The translations under genes were made by a program, and so were the position numbers. Below the pieces are notes generated by a model. The model was not told the origin of the DNA. It saw nothing but the letters and a program-made list of their open reading frames with translations, and made no database searches. This document shows positions 45,790 through 58,265 of a DNA stretch of 64,000 nucleotides, in pieces; the first letter of the stretch is position 1, and every line of letters starts with the position of its first letter. The DNA is from Vesta saturnalis. Its lineage: Eukaryota > Arthropoda > Insecta > Coleoptera > Lampyridae. The DNA lies in NCBI GenBank assembly GCA_036346205.1, contig JARFJB010001964.1, forward strand, positions 812,501 through 876,500, given 5' to 3'.

Positions 45790-46215
45790 ATAGCTTGTGC
45801 ATATAGACGAGAAGTTATATAATATAAAAATAGATGACTTTGAGGAACGTGCTGGATTAATCATTATAAAAATACCCCAAACGAAGACAAATATTCAGCG
45901 ATCATTTGTTGTTACTAACATTGCACATAATAAAAACTATTTGGACATATATTTTAAATATAAAAATATCCGTCCAAAAAATGCAAAATCATTTCATTTC
46001 TTTTTAATTTAAATGAAATGGGAAATGCTCTAATCAGGTTATTGGAAATGATGCATTAGTTGTAGCGACAAGGAAACTCATCCACAAGACTCGCACGAGG
46101 TTCCAGTGGATGGTACTAAAATTTTTTCATCGGCATCTGTTCTCCAAAATAAGCTTCCGGTGACAATTGGAAATTGTAATAATTGTACTTTCAATATTTA
46201 TGTTAATAGGTAAAT
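45790..46215 (+). pseudogene. Crypton-like tyrosine recombinase, C-terminal relic
   Basis: DDFEERAGLIIIKIPQTKTN, RSFVVTN and a KYKNIRPKNAKSFHFF stretch match the core entry of Crypton-type recombinases that share ancestry with ZMYM2-family proteins. After shifts, near 46150-46205, there is a tail LPVTIGNCNNCTFNIYVN, like the asparagine/cysteine-rich end of these proteins. The R-H-R-Y catalytic part is absent. The family call is from memory of the pattern. Confidence 0.45.
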
Positions 46216-46889
46216 TATAAAAATTGTTATTATTTAAAATTGAATAAATTTACTTACCGTTCTAGAACGCTAAAATACTTACCGTCGTACTTATTATTAG
46301 CAACTAGCAAACAAAACTTACTGTCATGGAAACAGACGTGGTAAACAACCAGATAGAGCATAGTCGCTCAAAAATACCGTTTTATGTTTAAAAAAATTAC
46401 ACCAAAGTGCTGAAAAACAGTTTGAGGTTCTACTCAATAAGGCTGAGGTATTCCTATTGATATACATGGCGTGTTGTTGCTGTTTTTATAATTCATGTAA
46501 ATTTTAGGCTCTTGCTTCAAGTACTGGTACCGAGATAAAATTAAAAAGAATAGTTTCACGACAAAAATCGAGCGAATCCTATGGTTTCGGGCAATCCAGA
46601 TCTAGAGTCATCAGTCGCCAACTACTTTAGGATTACACTTTACGTGCTATTTATTGTTTTTTTATTAACCAACTTAATAACTTAATGAAAAATTTACTAA
46701 CCATACCAAACATTTCCAGGAATGTATGGCCTTGTTATCAAAAGAAGAAACAGAAATTTCGGGCAGCGATGACTATAACCAACCTTTAAGTTTATATAGC
46801 ACTATACTCGATGTACCTAAAATTATTTTAAAATCTGGAATTAAAATATGACATAAACATTCAAATAGTACTGTTCCAGAAATTAAGCT

Positions 46890-47150
46890 TTAACACATTT
46901 GGAACCTTGAAATCAACAAGCACATCCAAATGTTTTTAAATTATTGTTAGTATTTTGTACTCTGCCAATCTCCACATCTACTCCGGAGGCAACCTTTTTG
47001 GCATTGAAACGAATAAAGACCTGTCTTAGAAATTCAACCTTATAGAACAGCCTCAATGCACTGGCAATGATGTTAATTCATAAGAAACTACCCATTTCAG
47101 AAGACGAAACAATTGAGGAACTTGCATGAAAGCCAAGGCGATTGCATTTT
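46890..47150 (+). pseudogene. hAT transposase, C-terminal dimerisation domain
   Basis: Shifted frames give LLLVFCTLPISTSTPEATF, LALKRIKTCLRNST, LNALAMMLIHKKLPISEDE and TIEELA. This is the hAT C-terminal block in which the usual 'T-x-x-x-E-R-x-F' reads TSTPEATF, so the catalytic-region Glu-Arg pair has lost its Arg. It completes the hAT copy begun at 41700. Confidence 0.75.
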
Positions 47151-47634
47151 GTAGTATAATAATATTTATTTCATAACTTTCTGAAAAACAAATGTTTATT
47201 AAAATTTGTAGATTACACCGTACTTTTCATATCCCCTCCCAAGGCTGAAGTCTGCGTACGGCACTGTTTTAGCAAGGTAAAAATGGGAAAAATTGGAAAC
47301 CCCTATAGGTGATGGTTTCCTAGCTACGTTCAAAATATCCATTTTTTACCGATTTTTCGACATTTGACCGTTGTTCATGTTCCCAGTTGTTAAATGGGAT
47401 CCATTTGCATGTCATATTCCATATTACTAAATTTTTCCACTTGGCTACCTTCTCTTAATTACGATATGCACTTTTGCTAATTCCACTGGGCTGATTAAAG
47501 AGTTAGGCTTTACTATATATTAGAATAATTCGACTCGTGTAACAATATTTCAACAAGCGCGTGCAGAACATATTCTATCGTTTAACATTTAACATTAGCC
47601 CATTTGTTATAGAATATACTCCATTACTTTGTTC

Positions 47635-48680
47635 AGTTATCATATTGAACCGTGTGTCTCGATTTCGTTGTTTTAGTTGTTTTTAAAGATATCGCTATTA
47701 CTATCAAAGATAGAAGTTTGCAGTTTTTACATTCACGTATTAGTTTGTTGACCTACATTTCATGGTAAAAGCGAAAATGTTGTATCTTCTTTTGTTTTCG
47801 GGGGAGGGGGGGGGCGGTTTTTGAGTAACAATATAAATTTGAATTTTTTTTAATGGGAGTCATAGTTGACTTGGCAACCATTAGCTGCAGTTCTTTCTTA
47901 GTTTTTCAAAAATATAAATATAGACATTCCTGAAAAGATCTTCCAAATATTTTTTTCAAGATGGTGCCCCTGCCCATAATACTTTGGCAGTGGGGAATTA
48001 CTTAGAAATTCCAAATTGTTGAATTGCAACATTCGGTTCGCCGTTATAGCCACCATAATCTCCACATCTGTCAATACTGGATTTTATTTCTATGGGTTTT
48101 TTTGAAAAACATAATTTATCAAAACCGCCATAATACCGAACCGAGTGTTGCAATCCAACGATTTGGGAAACGGTTTTCTAAGTAATTCCTCACTGTCAAA
48201 GCATTATGGGCTGGGGCACCGTCTTGTTGAAAAAAAATATTTGGGAGATGTTTTTCATAAATGTCTATATTTATATTTTTGAAAAGCTAAGAAAGAACTG
48301 CAGCTGATGGTTGCAAATCCTACTGTGATTCCCATTTAAAAAATGCAAATTTTAGATTATTACTCAAAAAACTCACCACCTAGAAAAGTTCTAAGCACGC
48401 CGCTGACTTCGGCACTTCGCAATACATAAGCCGTTGACGAAATACAATATCAGTATAATAGTATTAAGCGAGGTATAAAACCTTGAAAAAAGTGTAGAAA
48501 TATCGACGTTTGCCTATAAGTCGAACACAAAAGAAGATACTAAATTTTCGATTTTGCATGAAATCTAGGTCAACAAAGTAGTACATGAATGAAAAACTGC
48601 AAACTTCTCTCTTTGATAATAACAAAGATATCTTTAAAAAACAACTGAAACAACGGAAAAGAGACGCACTGTATAACTAT
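47635..48680. repeat. Inverted duplication with a transposase fragment in each arm
   Basis: The left arm (about 47635-48075) and right arm (about 48105-48680) pair over most of their length: GTTTTTAAAGATATC with its complement at 48625, ATAAATATAGACATT-like words, and a GGGGAATTACTTAGAAA block. The loop is about 30 bp. Each arm codes outward to centre the same mariner-like segment: FFQDGAPAHNTLAVGNYLE on the plus strand at about 47950 and FFQQDGAPAHNALTVRNYLE on the minus strand at about 48235. The left copy continues past the second D to SPHLSILDF. Confidence 0.8.
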
Positions 48681-48689
48681 CAAATGTAG

Positions 48690-50053
48690 TTGGCAACTTA
48701 TGATGCGCAACGTTAAGTATACATTAAACGTGATGGTTTTCATTTTCATACATTATTGTATTGTATAATTAAGGAAAACTTACAGTAATGATTCTTTATC
48801 AAAACAATTTTCTTTAAAGAATTAAATTTTGTTTTTTACTTATGTCACACTAAAATAATTGTTGGGATGAATGATAGCATATTAAATTATTGATACAAAT
48901 GATACAATCTATTAGTTGTATGATCCCATAACCGGTAATGGCCTATAAAACATTTCCTTATATTTCAATTTCTACTTTACAAAAAAATAACACAAATAGG
49001 TATTGAAGAGTATTTCCAGTCATGATAATCATGTAGGCTTAGAGTATTTTTAATGTATAAAAACAATTAAAAGAAAAGTCAACAAAAACGGTGTTAGCAA
49101 CTGAACTTTTAGTATGAGATTTAAACAATCGCGCCGCTACTAGTTCGGGTATCTTCGCGTCAAGGATGGTAATAAGTCTAGTCCGTTTTGACGTCAGTCA
49201 TCGTTGTGTCTGTGTTAGTGTGTTTACATTAAACTTATTTTGTTTGTCGTTTTCGACTCTAATTTTTGTTTACATTAGGACATGCACAAGTAAGTGGTTA
49301 AATAGAATTTTTACGTACATTTACCTAAAGTAGTGCATTCGTACGATTTTATTTTCAACAAGTATAGGTCAATGCATTCATATTTTATTACGTTATTGTT
49401 CATTTAATTATGGTTTTTTGTTTTTCATTGCCTACATTTTATTTATAGTAAGTAAACGGCAAATTAGATCGAAATCTGAACATGAAAATATTTTGCTGCA
49501 TAATGTTTAATTTACTTATATTTACATATTTGAATATGTATAATACCCCTGTTATTTAGGACATTTAATGTAGATAATTACTGTTGCAGTGCAGCCTTCA
49601 CAGAATGAGTGGTTTCTGTCGACTTTCGGTGAATTTTTAAATATTTGTTGTTTAAAGTAGTTCGAATAGTAATAATTTTTTTCCCGAAATTAAACTAATT
49701 AGTTAAAATCTGAAAGCAAAAATTCCTTGAATTTCTAAATAAACTGTAATTTTATATTTTGGACTGTATAACGATATTTTTCTTTCTATTTCAGTTTTCT
49801 TTACAAATTAACAATATTTATTTAGTCGCCGAGCAAGCTACACAGGGTTGCCCTCACTTTAAAATTACTTCTTTATACACTTACGTAGATAATACAGTCA
49901 CATACACATATTTTGAAAATGATAATCGTCATAATGTTATTAAATGTGATGTTGAAGTACGTGATTACTATTAGGTATACGGTATACCACAAGGTACTAT
50001 TCAAATTCACTCGCATTTAGAAATAAAGCAAGGCAGTTGGTATAATTAGTATA
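48690..50053. other. No gene recognised; CpG-richer patch at 49130-49210
   Basis: AT-rich except for 49130-49210. A TCAGTC initiator-like word at about 49196 and a CAAGTAAGT donor-like word at about 49289 could mark a non-coding first exon, but nothing else supports it. A 71-codon frame at 49759-49974 has no family match. Confidence 0.35.
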
Positions 50054-50770
50054 CAGGGTGGCCCACGCTGCTAGACTAATAAAGAAAGTAAATAGATTTT
50101 ATGTGAGTGTATATAGTCAACAAGGGCTAAGTTTTAAAATTATTTTCAAATATACAGGGCGTATCATAACTCTGTAACAAAAAGGAAGGCAGTTTTTTTA
50201 ATGTCACCCCCTGTATAATAGTTCATTTTTAAAATCTACTTAACGTCTGCTTTAGAGTAATGTACAGTTTTTGGATTTTTAATGCAATGTTGCCAAGCTA
50301 CTGACGATTTAACTAATTTTTCGGAGAAAATTGTAGACAGAAAGAAAATCAAACTTATATTTATAAACCCTATCCTGTATGTAACTAAGATATGTATAAA
50401 AAAATCTCACATTACTTGTGCATGCATACAATACGCAAGGTGTTTTAAATTAATAACCCCATTTCATCATTTTAAAATAACTAAAATCCGTTTTTTTCTA
50501 ATGTAACACCCTGTATATTATTTCATATTTTAGAAGCGGTACCATACAGTATGTACTCAAAATTTTGTTCAATGACTAAAAAATTGAAAACTAAAAATTA
50601 CGTTACATGTATGTATTGTAAATATAAGTTTCTTTAAAGAAAATAACAATATTTGAAATAAAAATAAATAAAATAAATATAGTTACTTATGAAAAAAAAG
50701 TATGCTATTGATAGTCATTTAGTATTATGTCAAAAATAATTATAGCGAGGTATAATTTATTATAATAACA

Positions 50771-51800
50771 ATGAATTACTATAAAGAAGAAATGACTGAA
50801 GTGATGTACGTTTTAGGGGAGTGTAATAAAAACTGTTTTTTAGCAAGTAGAGTGTACGCACAAAAATATTCAGACATTCTAGAGTTGATTGTTTTCAAAA
50901 ACTTAAGGAGATAGATGTTTGACTCTACTGGATCAATTAGTTATCCAAAGCATAACAGATCTGCTTCCGCATTAACCGAAGATGATAAAACGACAGTAAT
51001 GATAACTGTTGTAGAAAATACGAATGTAAGTGCAAGACAATTCAGTAACTTGGTTGCTATTTCACGAACAAGTTCACAAATTTTAAAAAAGAATAATCTC
51101 CATCCATCCCGTATTCAATTACAACAGGAACTCCTACGACGGGACTATGATTACAGAATAAATGATTGTAGATCGTTAGTTATTAAAATTAACACAAAGA
51201 TATTTTCTAAGGAAGATGCTTTTCACTGATGAGTGTACTTTTCTTTAAAACGGTACGGTGAATCGTTGCAACTTTCATTATTATTCGGATGAAAATCCAA
51301 AAGTGTTCAGAACTGTATCCCAACAAAGATGGTCATTAAATGTTTGGGGAGGTATAATTGATAATTACGTTATTGGCCCTTTCGTCTTCAATGGTGTAGT
51401 GACTGGGGCAGTATTTTTGAATTTTGGACATCTGCTTCCTCAAAATATTTTAAATATTATGTGGTTCCAATTGGGTAGTACACCGGTTCATTTTACAGCA
51501 CCTGTTCGCTAATGGCTAAATATTCTATTTAAAGACAGATGGATCGGTAGAGGGAATCTTACAATTTGGCCTGAAAGGTCGCCAGAATTGACACCATGTG
51601 ACTTTTTTAAATGGGGATACGTTAAAGAAAAAGTTTATTCTGAACCTGTTACGACGAGGAATGACATGAAGAGAAGAATTACAGATGCTTTCGCGTTTGT
51701 AACCCCAGCATTGTTAACGGATACAAGAAATTCTGTGAAAATTCGAGCTCCAAAATGTATTGAAGTTAATGGAAGGCATTTTGAACATTTGTTAAAATAA
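50771..51800 (+). pseudogene. Mariner-like transposase, copy E
   Basis: Starts MNYYKEEMTEVMYVLGEC. After one stop the gene continues FDSTGSISYPKHNRSASALT and NTNVSARQFSNLVAISRTSS (helix-turn-helix). The catalytic blocks are LFTDECTF (first D, shifted), RWSLNVWGGIIDNYVIGPF, FQLGSTPVHFTAPVR and RSPELTPCDFFKWGYVKEKV. It ends in INGRHFEHLLK-like sequence at 51800. The second catalytic D is G and the third is E, so it is inactive besides its stops. It is otherwise near full length. Confidence 0.85.
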
Positions 51801-54389
51801 TTAATCTTAATTACTAATTTCAAATATTGTAATTTTTTTTAGTGAAAACATGTTCATGAACTATACCTATAATCTATTTTTTTTGTCCCTTGGATTTGGG
51901 AGTTATTTTTAGAAAGTTGGTATAATATGTTTCACTAACGTTAAATTTGAATGCCTTTTTTTAAGTAAGTATTAAAAATGAGAATTTTTTGAAATATCCG
52001 TTTCCATAGCAAAGTTTGAAAGTTTGCAATTGATTAATATTTTCTCTTTAAAAACTTTAATGAAAATCTTTTATTTCAATTGAAAGACGCCCCAGAATAA
52101 ATTTATGGGTTATAATACGGTAGAACCCTACTTCTTCACTCAAAATTCAACATGCTTCTTCTATTATTATACAGTGATCCGTGCTTACTATTCATTTCAA
52201 TTAAATGTGGTATTAAATTAATTTTGACATATAATCAGATTTGAGGTTAGTGAGAACCGTCTAATACCAGCATGCTTTTGGTGTAATAATAAAATATCTC
52301 AAATGTAGGGAGGAAATAAAAAAAAAATAGATTATAGATGTTGTAGCGTCGCCCAGGTACCCTATCTTGAAAAGTGTAATTTGAACAGATTTGCAAGAAT
52401 GCGAATTCAAGAACAAAACAATCGCTAAGTGATTTATCTTGACTTTAGCGACAATAATGGCACTATTACTCAAATTAATTGCTTGCCTTACATGGACTTT
52501 CCTGACAATAATTAAAAGATTAGAATTTATTTGCAAATCTGATATTTCATTACTCGCAAATCTCAAATCTGATCAAACGAAGTGGCCGTCTAGTGGTATG
52601 TACGCTGTGCTATTTGAATTAGATAGGCTGGATTAGGTAAGTGTTGCATCATGAGGGGCAGATAAACAATGAAACTACTCAAATTAAAATAACGACCTTT
52701 GCGCAAGGGTGGTTCAGCCCGTTAATATACTATTGTGGGAAAGAACCACCAATAAAACCCACTTTATTCATAAATAAGTAATTGCACAAGTATCAGAATA
52801 AAAATTGTAATACCAAACTTGTGGCCCTTTTAAAACCAATCATGCCGGTCTTTAAGTAAATAAGCACATTAAACAATAAAGCAAATTACGGTACATATAA
52901 AATACAACAGTAAAATTGCACAGCTGATAATAAGGTAAAGGCATGGAATTTACACATACACAATTGTTTAGTGATTACTAAAGCGTAAAATACATAGGTA
53001 CAGTTACAAGAAATTACATATAAAGAGAAATTAGTTCGCAGGCAAATAATTCTACTTAACAAACTGACAGAAATCTCATTAAAACAAAGTCTTACATGGG
53101 TAAGTTATAAATAGATCATAACAGCGTGACCGATATATAAGTTTGAGTTCGTTAAAAAAAATACAGCGCCCTTTCTCAGGTTACACATTCATCTATACAA
53201 CAATAAAAACAAAAATAAAATTCGAGGTGTTTAATGGTTATCTGGACCCGGGAGTGTGTACCCACTTGGCAATTGTCTTTTACAATTAATAACCAGCGGT
53301 ATCATGTACCCGTTTACCAGCCCACCTCTACACAAATATAAATATAAATAACAAACAACAAGGCTAATTCATATAAATCCAAGAGTGGGGGGGGGGGGAA
53401 CCCTGTTATTTTAGCAGATTTCAGCTTAATGAGCCCGCGTGCGAATAAGATACCTTTGCAAGGCAATGCTCGATTTTTAATAGGTTATATAGGCTTATAG
53501 AATCATTTGCTGCCCACCTTAATTTATATAAAAATACCTATTTACATTTGAAATATATTCCTTTAATTGATCACAGACACAAATTGTTAACGTACGCGGT
53601 TTAACTTCAAAAAGGGTGACTGTTATTTATAGCTTAATATTTGAAAAACACATTAAAACCAACACTTGAAAGAAAAGACAAATTAGCGTTGGCTAATCCA
53701 AAAGAAAACGTACACGCAAGAATTATTTTAAAGACAAACTGTTTACAATGGAGGTATTTAATTAACCCTATCAATCTGGCTCCGTCAACACTCTAACTAT
53801 AACTACCTTTTCCCCGATTTCAAAACTAAGTACCTTTACTCTCGGAATCAACCCCTATTTTTCAAAAGTAATAAAAAACAAAAAATTATTATGTTAGAAC
53901 AGTTTCATATGAATTATTGAACATCTTAATTTTAAAAATATCCATTCGTCCGTAACAAGCGCTATATTTAGGTTTCAAGTTTGCACATACCAACCAAAGA
54001 CGTGTTTGATTGCAGTGTGTACCGACGTAATTAATTACTAACTAGTGACATTTTTACATCAAGAATGTGCGCATAAGAATTTCCAATGATTCGTTACGCC
54101 CCTTCAATAAAGGCAGTTCGAGCGAACATCTGTTTCTATCCTAACATGTGTTTTTTTCCAACCCTTACTCAAATATCAATTACGTAAAATACAGAAAATA
54201 AAATATCCAGAAAACATTATCAAATTACGACTTAATATAAAAAAAAATATATCAAACCCCGTTAACCCTTCTATCGCGGTAACAATTGCGATTTGAACCT
54301 GTTTATTATAATAATAAAATTTTCGCGGTGCGCTACCTACAATGTAATGCAATTTTTAGTTTTCATTTTTTAGTCTTTAAACAAAATGT
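51801..54389. other. Unassigned 2.6 kb inside element E
   Basis: AT-rich. A 65-codon plus frame (52439-52636) shows a hydrophobic start (LLLKLIACLTWTFLTIIKRL) but no family. A G-run lies at 53388-53398. 53220-53340 is a less AT-rich patch with GTGTGTACCCACTTGGCA. No inverted or long terminal repeats were found by eye. Confidence 0.35.
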
Positions 54390-55759
54390 TGGGTACATAC
54401 TATATGGTACCGCTAGAAAGTTCTTCTAATGGGATTCTAAAATATTAAATAATATGCATTAATTTAAAACACCTTGTGTAATGTGAGATTTTTGTACATA
54501 CCTTAGTTACATACGGGATAGAAATTTTTAGTCTGGTTTCATAAATGTAAGTTTGAGTATTTTCTTTCTCTGCCTACGATTTTTCCGAACAATTATTTAA
54601 ATTGTTATAACTTGGGAACATTGCATTAAAAAGCTAAACACTGTACATTACTGTAAAGCAGACGTCAAGTACATTCTAAAAATGCAATATTATACAGGGG
54701 GTGACATTTAAAAAATTGCCCTCCTTTTTGCTACAGAGTTACGATACGCCCTGTATATTTGAAAATAATTTTAAAACTTAACCCTTGTTGACACACTCAC
54801 CATGAAATCGGTTTGTTTTCTGTATTAGTCTAGCAGTTATTCCGCAAGCGAGAATAGGTAGGCCACCCTGTATACAGGGCGAGTCGGGAGGAACGGACCA
54901 AACTGCAGGAGTGTGTTGTACACGTGAAAATAATGAAAAACTCAAATGTTATCGATTTTATTTGTTTTCAAGTTATAACGCAATAAACAACATTTCATAC
55001 ATTAACGTTTTAGTAACCATAGCGTTATTATAATAAACCGCCATTTATCTTTACATTTTTTGCTTCGTCTACGAAGTGTGCCTGTAATTAAAAATGTTTG
55101 TGCAGTATGCCATGTTCGAGGCTCAAGAACATTTGATAACTTTGCTCATTCTGATAATAATGTCAATGTATTGTGACAGTGATTTAACGGTTATTTTTGA
55201 GTTTGTACAATTAAAGTGTTATAGTCGGGCCGGCGAGAGGTGTCTTATGACTCATCTTTTAGTAAAGCATGGTTTAAGATTTTAAAAACGTATGTCGTTA
55301 TTGGTTTATATAGTTAGTAATTTTGAATACCAACAAAACATCGTAAATGTTTCTAGGTTATTTTCAAATTTAAGCCGCGCTGTCAAATTTAAATAAAATT
55401 ATTGTTCGGATATCTCGGGATTTAGCATCCTAAACGATTTTCAGAACCGAGAACGGGTCAACAAAATTTCGTTTTGGATCTGTTTTACAAATTAATTATA
55501 CCAACAATTTTCAATAAGAAACGAATTAGCTAGCAGTAGGCAGTGCCCGAATGAAGTGCGAAAAGTTTGGTTAATTGCGAGGATCGTTTTTAACCGACAG
55601 ATCTCACTGCGTCAAAAGAGTCAAGACTGTAATTTGGTTATCCAAGCCACTTATAAATAACTGATTTTGTCATAAATAAATACACTGTATTGGATGTTAA
55701 AAACGAGATTTATTATTAGTTAATAATATAACCGATTTTAAAAATCTCAGTTTATAGTT

Positions 55760-55762
<3 letters not shown>

Positions 55763-55816
<54 letters not shown>
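55763..55816. repeat. (TA)n microsatellite
   Basis: Pure TA run. Confidence 0.97.
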
Positions 55817-55904
55817 CCAATGTTAACCTAAGTACAGCTACAGAGGTATATGTTAAATATAATAATTCTTTGCAATGTTATAAAGTAACTAAGATTCTAA
55901 TTTT

Positions 55905-57290
55905 TGCTTTAAATTCAGATATTGGACATCTTATAATTAAGTCATCACCTTCACTTTCACTATGATCTTCACTCGACGCTTCGACATTGATTGCTAGAGG
56001 TTTTACCATTTCCTCAGCTCTTTTTTGAACGTCCCACCACTGGCTCATTTCCTTTTCCGCATGTAAAATACACTTTTGCCACAGTTCTCCAGTTACTTGG
56101 TTTAATTAATCCTTCCATAGCGATAAAACATTCTCGTCCCTGAAACCCTGTCTCCCAACGTTTTTGTTGTAATACTGTTTACAATTTGCCCATATTAACT
56201 CGATAGGGGTGAATTGGCAGTGATACGGAGGTAAACGTAAAATTTGATGTCCCTATTGGTGTGCGATTTCATAAATTGCATATATTTTTGGAACTTGTAA
56301 ATCCTTGGAAATTTGTAATAATTCCACTTTCAGCATATCATTCGAATGAGGAATGTTGCGTTTTCTTAGAAATTGCAGATCTTCTTTCTTCCAACTACTT
56401 GAAGGTAATTTTTCTACTAATGTAGAATGATAACTGGCATTGTCAAGAATTATCAAACTTGGTTTTTCTAAATTTGGTAAAAGCTGTTCTTGAAATCATT
56501 TTTGAAATAAATCAGCGTTCATATTATCTGTCTTACTTTTACTGGAAAATACCAATGATGAATTAAGTATAAAACCATCCTGGTTGTCAGCACTCAGTAC
56601 GATAAAACTAAGATTTATTCGGTTAAAAATATTTTTAACAAATCGGACTATTTTAATTACCGTTTCCCTTCTCCTAGCGGTTTATTTTTCAAATCATTAC
56701 CATGCCATCATTTTCGAACGCTTCCTCGACTAAGAATCCACGTCTCACCCAAAAAGTCAGGATCGTAACTAATTTCACAACTTTTATTAGCAAAATATTT
56801 TCGCAAAAATGTTGTTCGAGTACCAGCAATATGAATCTGCTCCATTAAACGCCTTCTTCCATCGTCAACTTTGAATTCAAAACCAATTTTGTGTAACAAT
56901 TGTTTCAAACTCGTTTTACTGAAGGTAAATATTTTATCTTCTTTAAGTTCAGTTTGGAGTTTTTCGATAGTAATATGTGAGCCTAAGATTAAACAGTGAT
57001 TAAAACTCTATTTCAACAATAATGTCTGAATTATTTACCAGTTACATGGATGGTGTAAATTTTTCGTTTCAAAACGTTTCACGTATTCGTCGACATCCTC
57101 TGACTTCGACTTCAAACGCAGCCTATGTTTTCAGTGAACCGCGCCATTTCCAGATTCAAAGCGAAGCCATTCTGTCCTTTGTCCGACTTACGGTTTTCTC
57201 GAAATGCGCATACTACAGTTCGTGCAACAATATCATAAATATAAATTTAAATAGTGAAGTTATTAGCCCTGGATAATGGAAGTTAAAGGT
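55905..57290 (-). pseudogene. IS630-like (DDE_3) transposase, second lineage
   Basis: The N-terminal helix-turn-helix is IEKLQTELKEDKIFTFSKTS with LKQLLHKIGFEFKVDDGRRR (56890-56990). FLGETWILSRG holds the first catalytic position, with Gly where Asp is usual (LDETW). MIILDNASYHSTLVEKLPS (56456) carries the second Asp. PHSNDMLKVELLQI and a shifted LPPYHCQFTPIELIWANCKQ (about 56190-56250) carry the third, a Glu (NPIE-type). The C-terminal tail is helical and acidic, to about 55905. It is therefore a DDE enzyme, unlike the DDD-type mariner copies nearby. Several shifts. Confidence 0.75.
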
Positions 57291-57306
57291 AATTACCCGT
57301 TATGCG

Positions 57307-57708
57307 TTCCATCTCGAAATAATGCAGTAATTCATTAACATTACATTGAGTTTGACTTTCAAAGATTTACCTTTAATGACATCATTATTTCGATAAATAA
57401 ATGCATTCAATCAATTGGAAATACATTTTGGATTATAAACTACCGTAATAGTGAACATTAATAATAATTTAACTTAGTCCAGTTGTTTATGTGAATCGCT
57501 TGTGATATTGCAGTCACTGCTATTACATAATAATTTGACTGTAATTCAATATTTAAATTTACATCAGTTCTACATACATAAAGACAAAATTTACATCGAT
57601 TGGGCGTTGATTTGGCGCAGTTCCATCTTGAAATAATGTCAGTATTTCAATACATTACTTGAGTAAACTTTGTTAGATTATTAAAGATTTACCTTTGAAT
57701 CATTATTC
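57307..57708 (+). repeat. Direct repeat, period 313 bp
   Basis: GTTCCATCTCGAAATAATG...AAAGATTTACCTTTAATGA (57307-57394) recurs diverged at 57620-57708 (GTTCCATCTTGAAATAATG...AAAGATTTACCTTTGAATC). Confidence 0.8.
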
Positions 57709-58265
57709 TCAAAAAAAATTATAATAATTTATATTTTGCATTAATAAAATTAATAATAATTTTTAATTAATAATAATAGTTTTGAAAAAAAACTGTTCTT
57801 TACAAATGCAGTGGAAACTAATAAATTACGAAGCGAAAGATAAATTATTATAACTACAAAACACGATGCGATTATACGAAACGAAATACGAAGAATAATT
57901 TGAGGTTAAATAGCCAAGAAGACATCTGACAGCGTCATGCGCTTTGACTTTAGAATCGAAATACGTTTTTAAGTCCTGCATTTAAAATATATAGCAGACG
58001 TATAAATTATAACCCATCTTTCTTTAAGTGGGAACTTCGCACTAAGATAAAGGGAAACAGATGCATTTCACAGTAATAATTATATCCCCATTCTCGAGTC
58101 CGCCATAAGACACCTCTCCCCGGCGTTACTATACAAATTTCCACACACTTATTCAAATTTAGAATATGCAAATATGGTGTTTGTTTATGTCTTTTTGTAA
58201 TGGGAATGCTACAACTGCTGTTGAAGCATTCACTGCTGTCTTTAAGGAGAATAGCTCAGACTGTA

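Larger units (their letters stand above)
50054..54870 (+). mobile_element. Mariner-like element E, 4.8 kb with 490-bp arms
   Basis: CAGGGTGGCCCACGCTGC at the left and the inverted GTAGGCCACCCTG at the right, each next to TA. The arms (50054-50545, 54390-54870) match over about 490 bp and each encloses a smaller TACAGGGCGTATC...CACCCCCTGTATA unit (50153-50217, 54698-54767). The transposase gene sits near the left arm. The 2.6 kb between gene and right arm is far more than such an element needs, so something else has been added there. Confidence 0.8.
55220..58133 (-). mobile_element. IS630-like element of a second lineage
   Basis: TATAGTCGGGCCGGCGAGAG at the left pairs with GGCGTTACTATA and CATAAGACACCTCTCC at the right. 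The inverted repeats are about 30 bp with mismatches, and TA is at both edges. It carries one transposase on the minus strand, unrelated in detail to the eight mariner-like copies. Confidence 0.7.
54875..58265 (+). mobile_element. Mariner-like element F, split by an IS630-like element
   Basis: The left end CAGGGCGAGTCGGGAGGAAC begins four bases after element E ends, so the two are abutted as CCCTGTATACAGGG. After 345 bp it is interrupted by 55220-58133. It resumes at 58134 and codes for a transposase start at about 58165-58262: CNGNATTAVEAFTAVFKENS, the N-terminal helix of the same transposase family. The rest is lost or unrecognisable after 58265. Confidence 0.55.

Noticed and set aside
49190..49300. 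Host promoter and first exon
   Set aside because: Only an initiator-like word and a donor-like word; no downstream exon found.
55094..55285. 63-codon frame just right of element F's left end
   Set aside because: It runs across the border of the inserted element at 55220, so it cannot be an old gene; the real element F coding starts after 58134.
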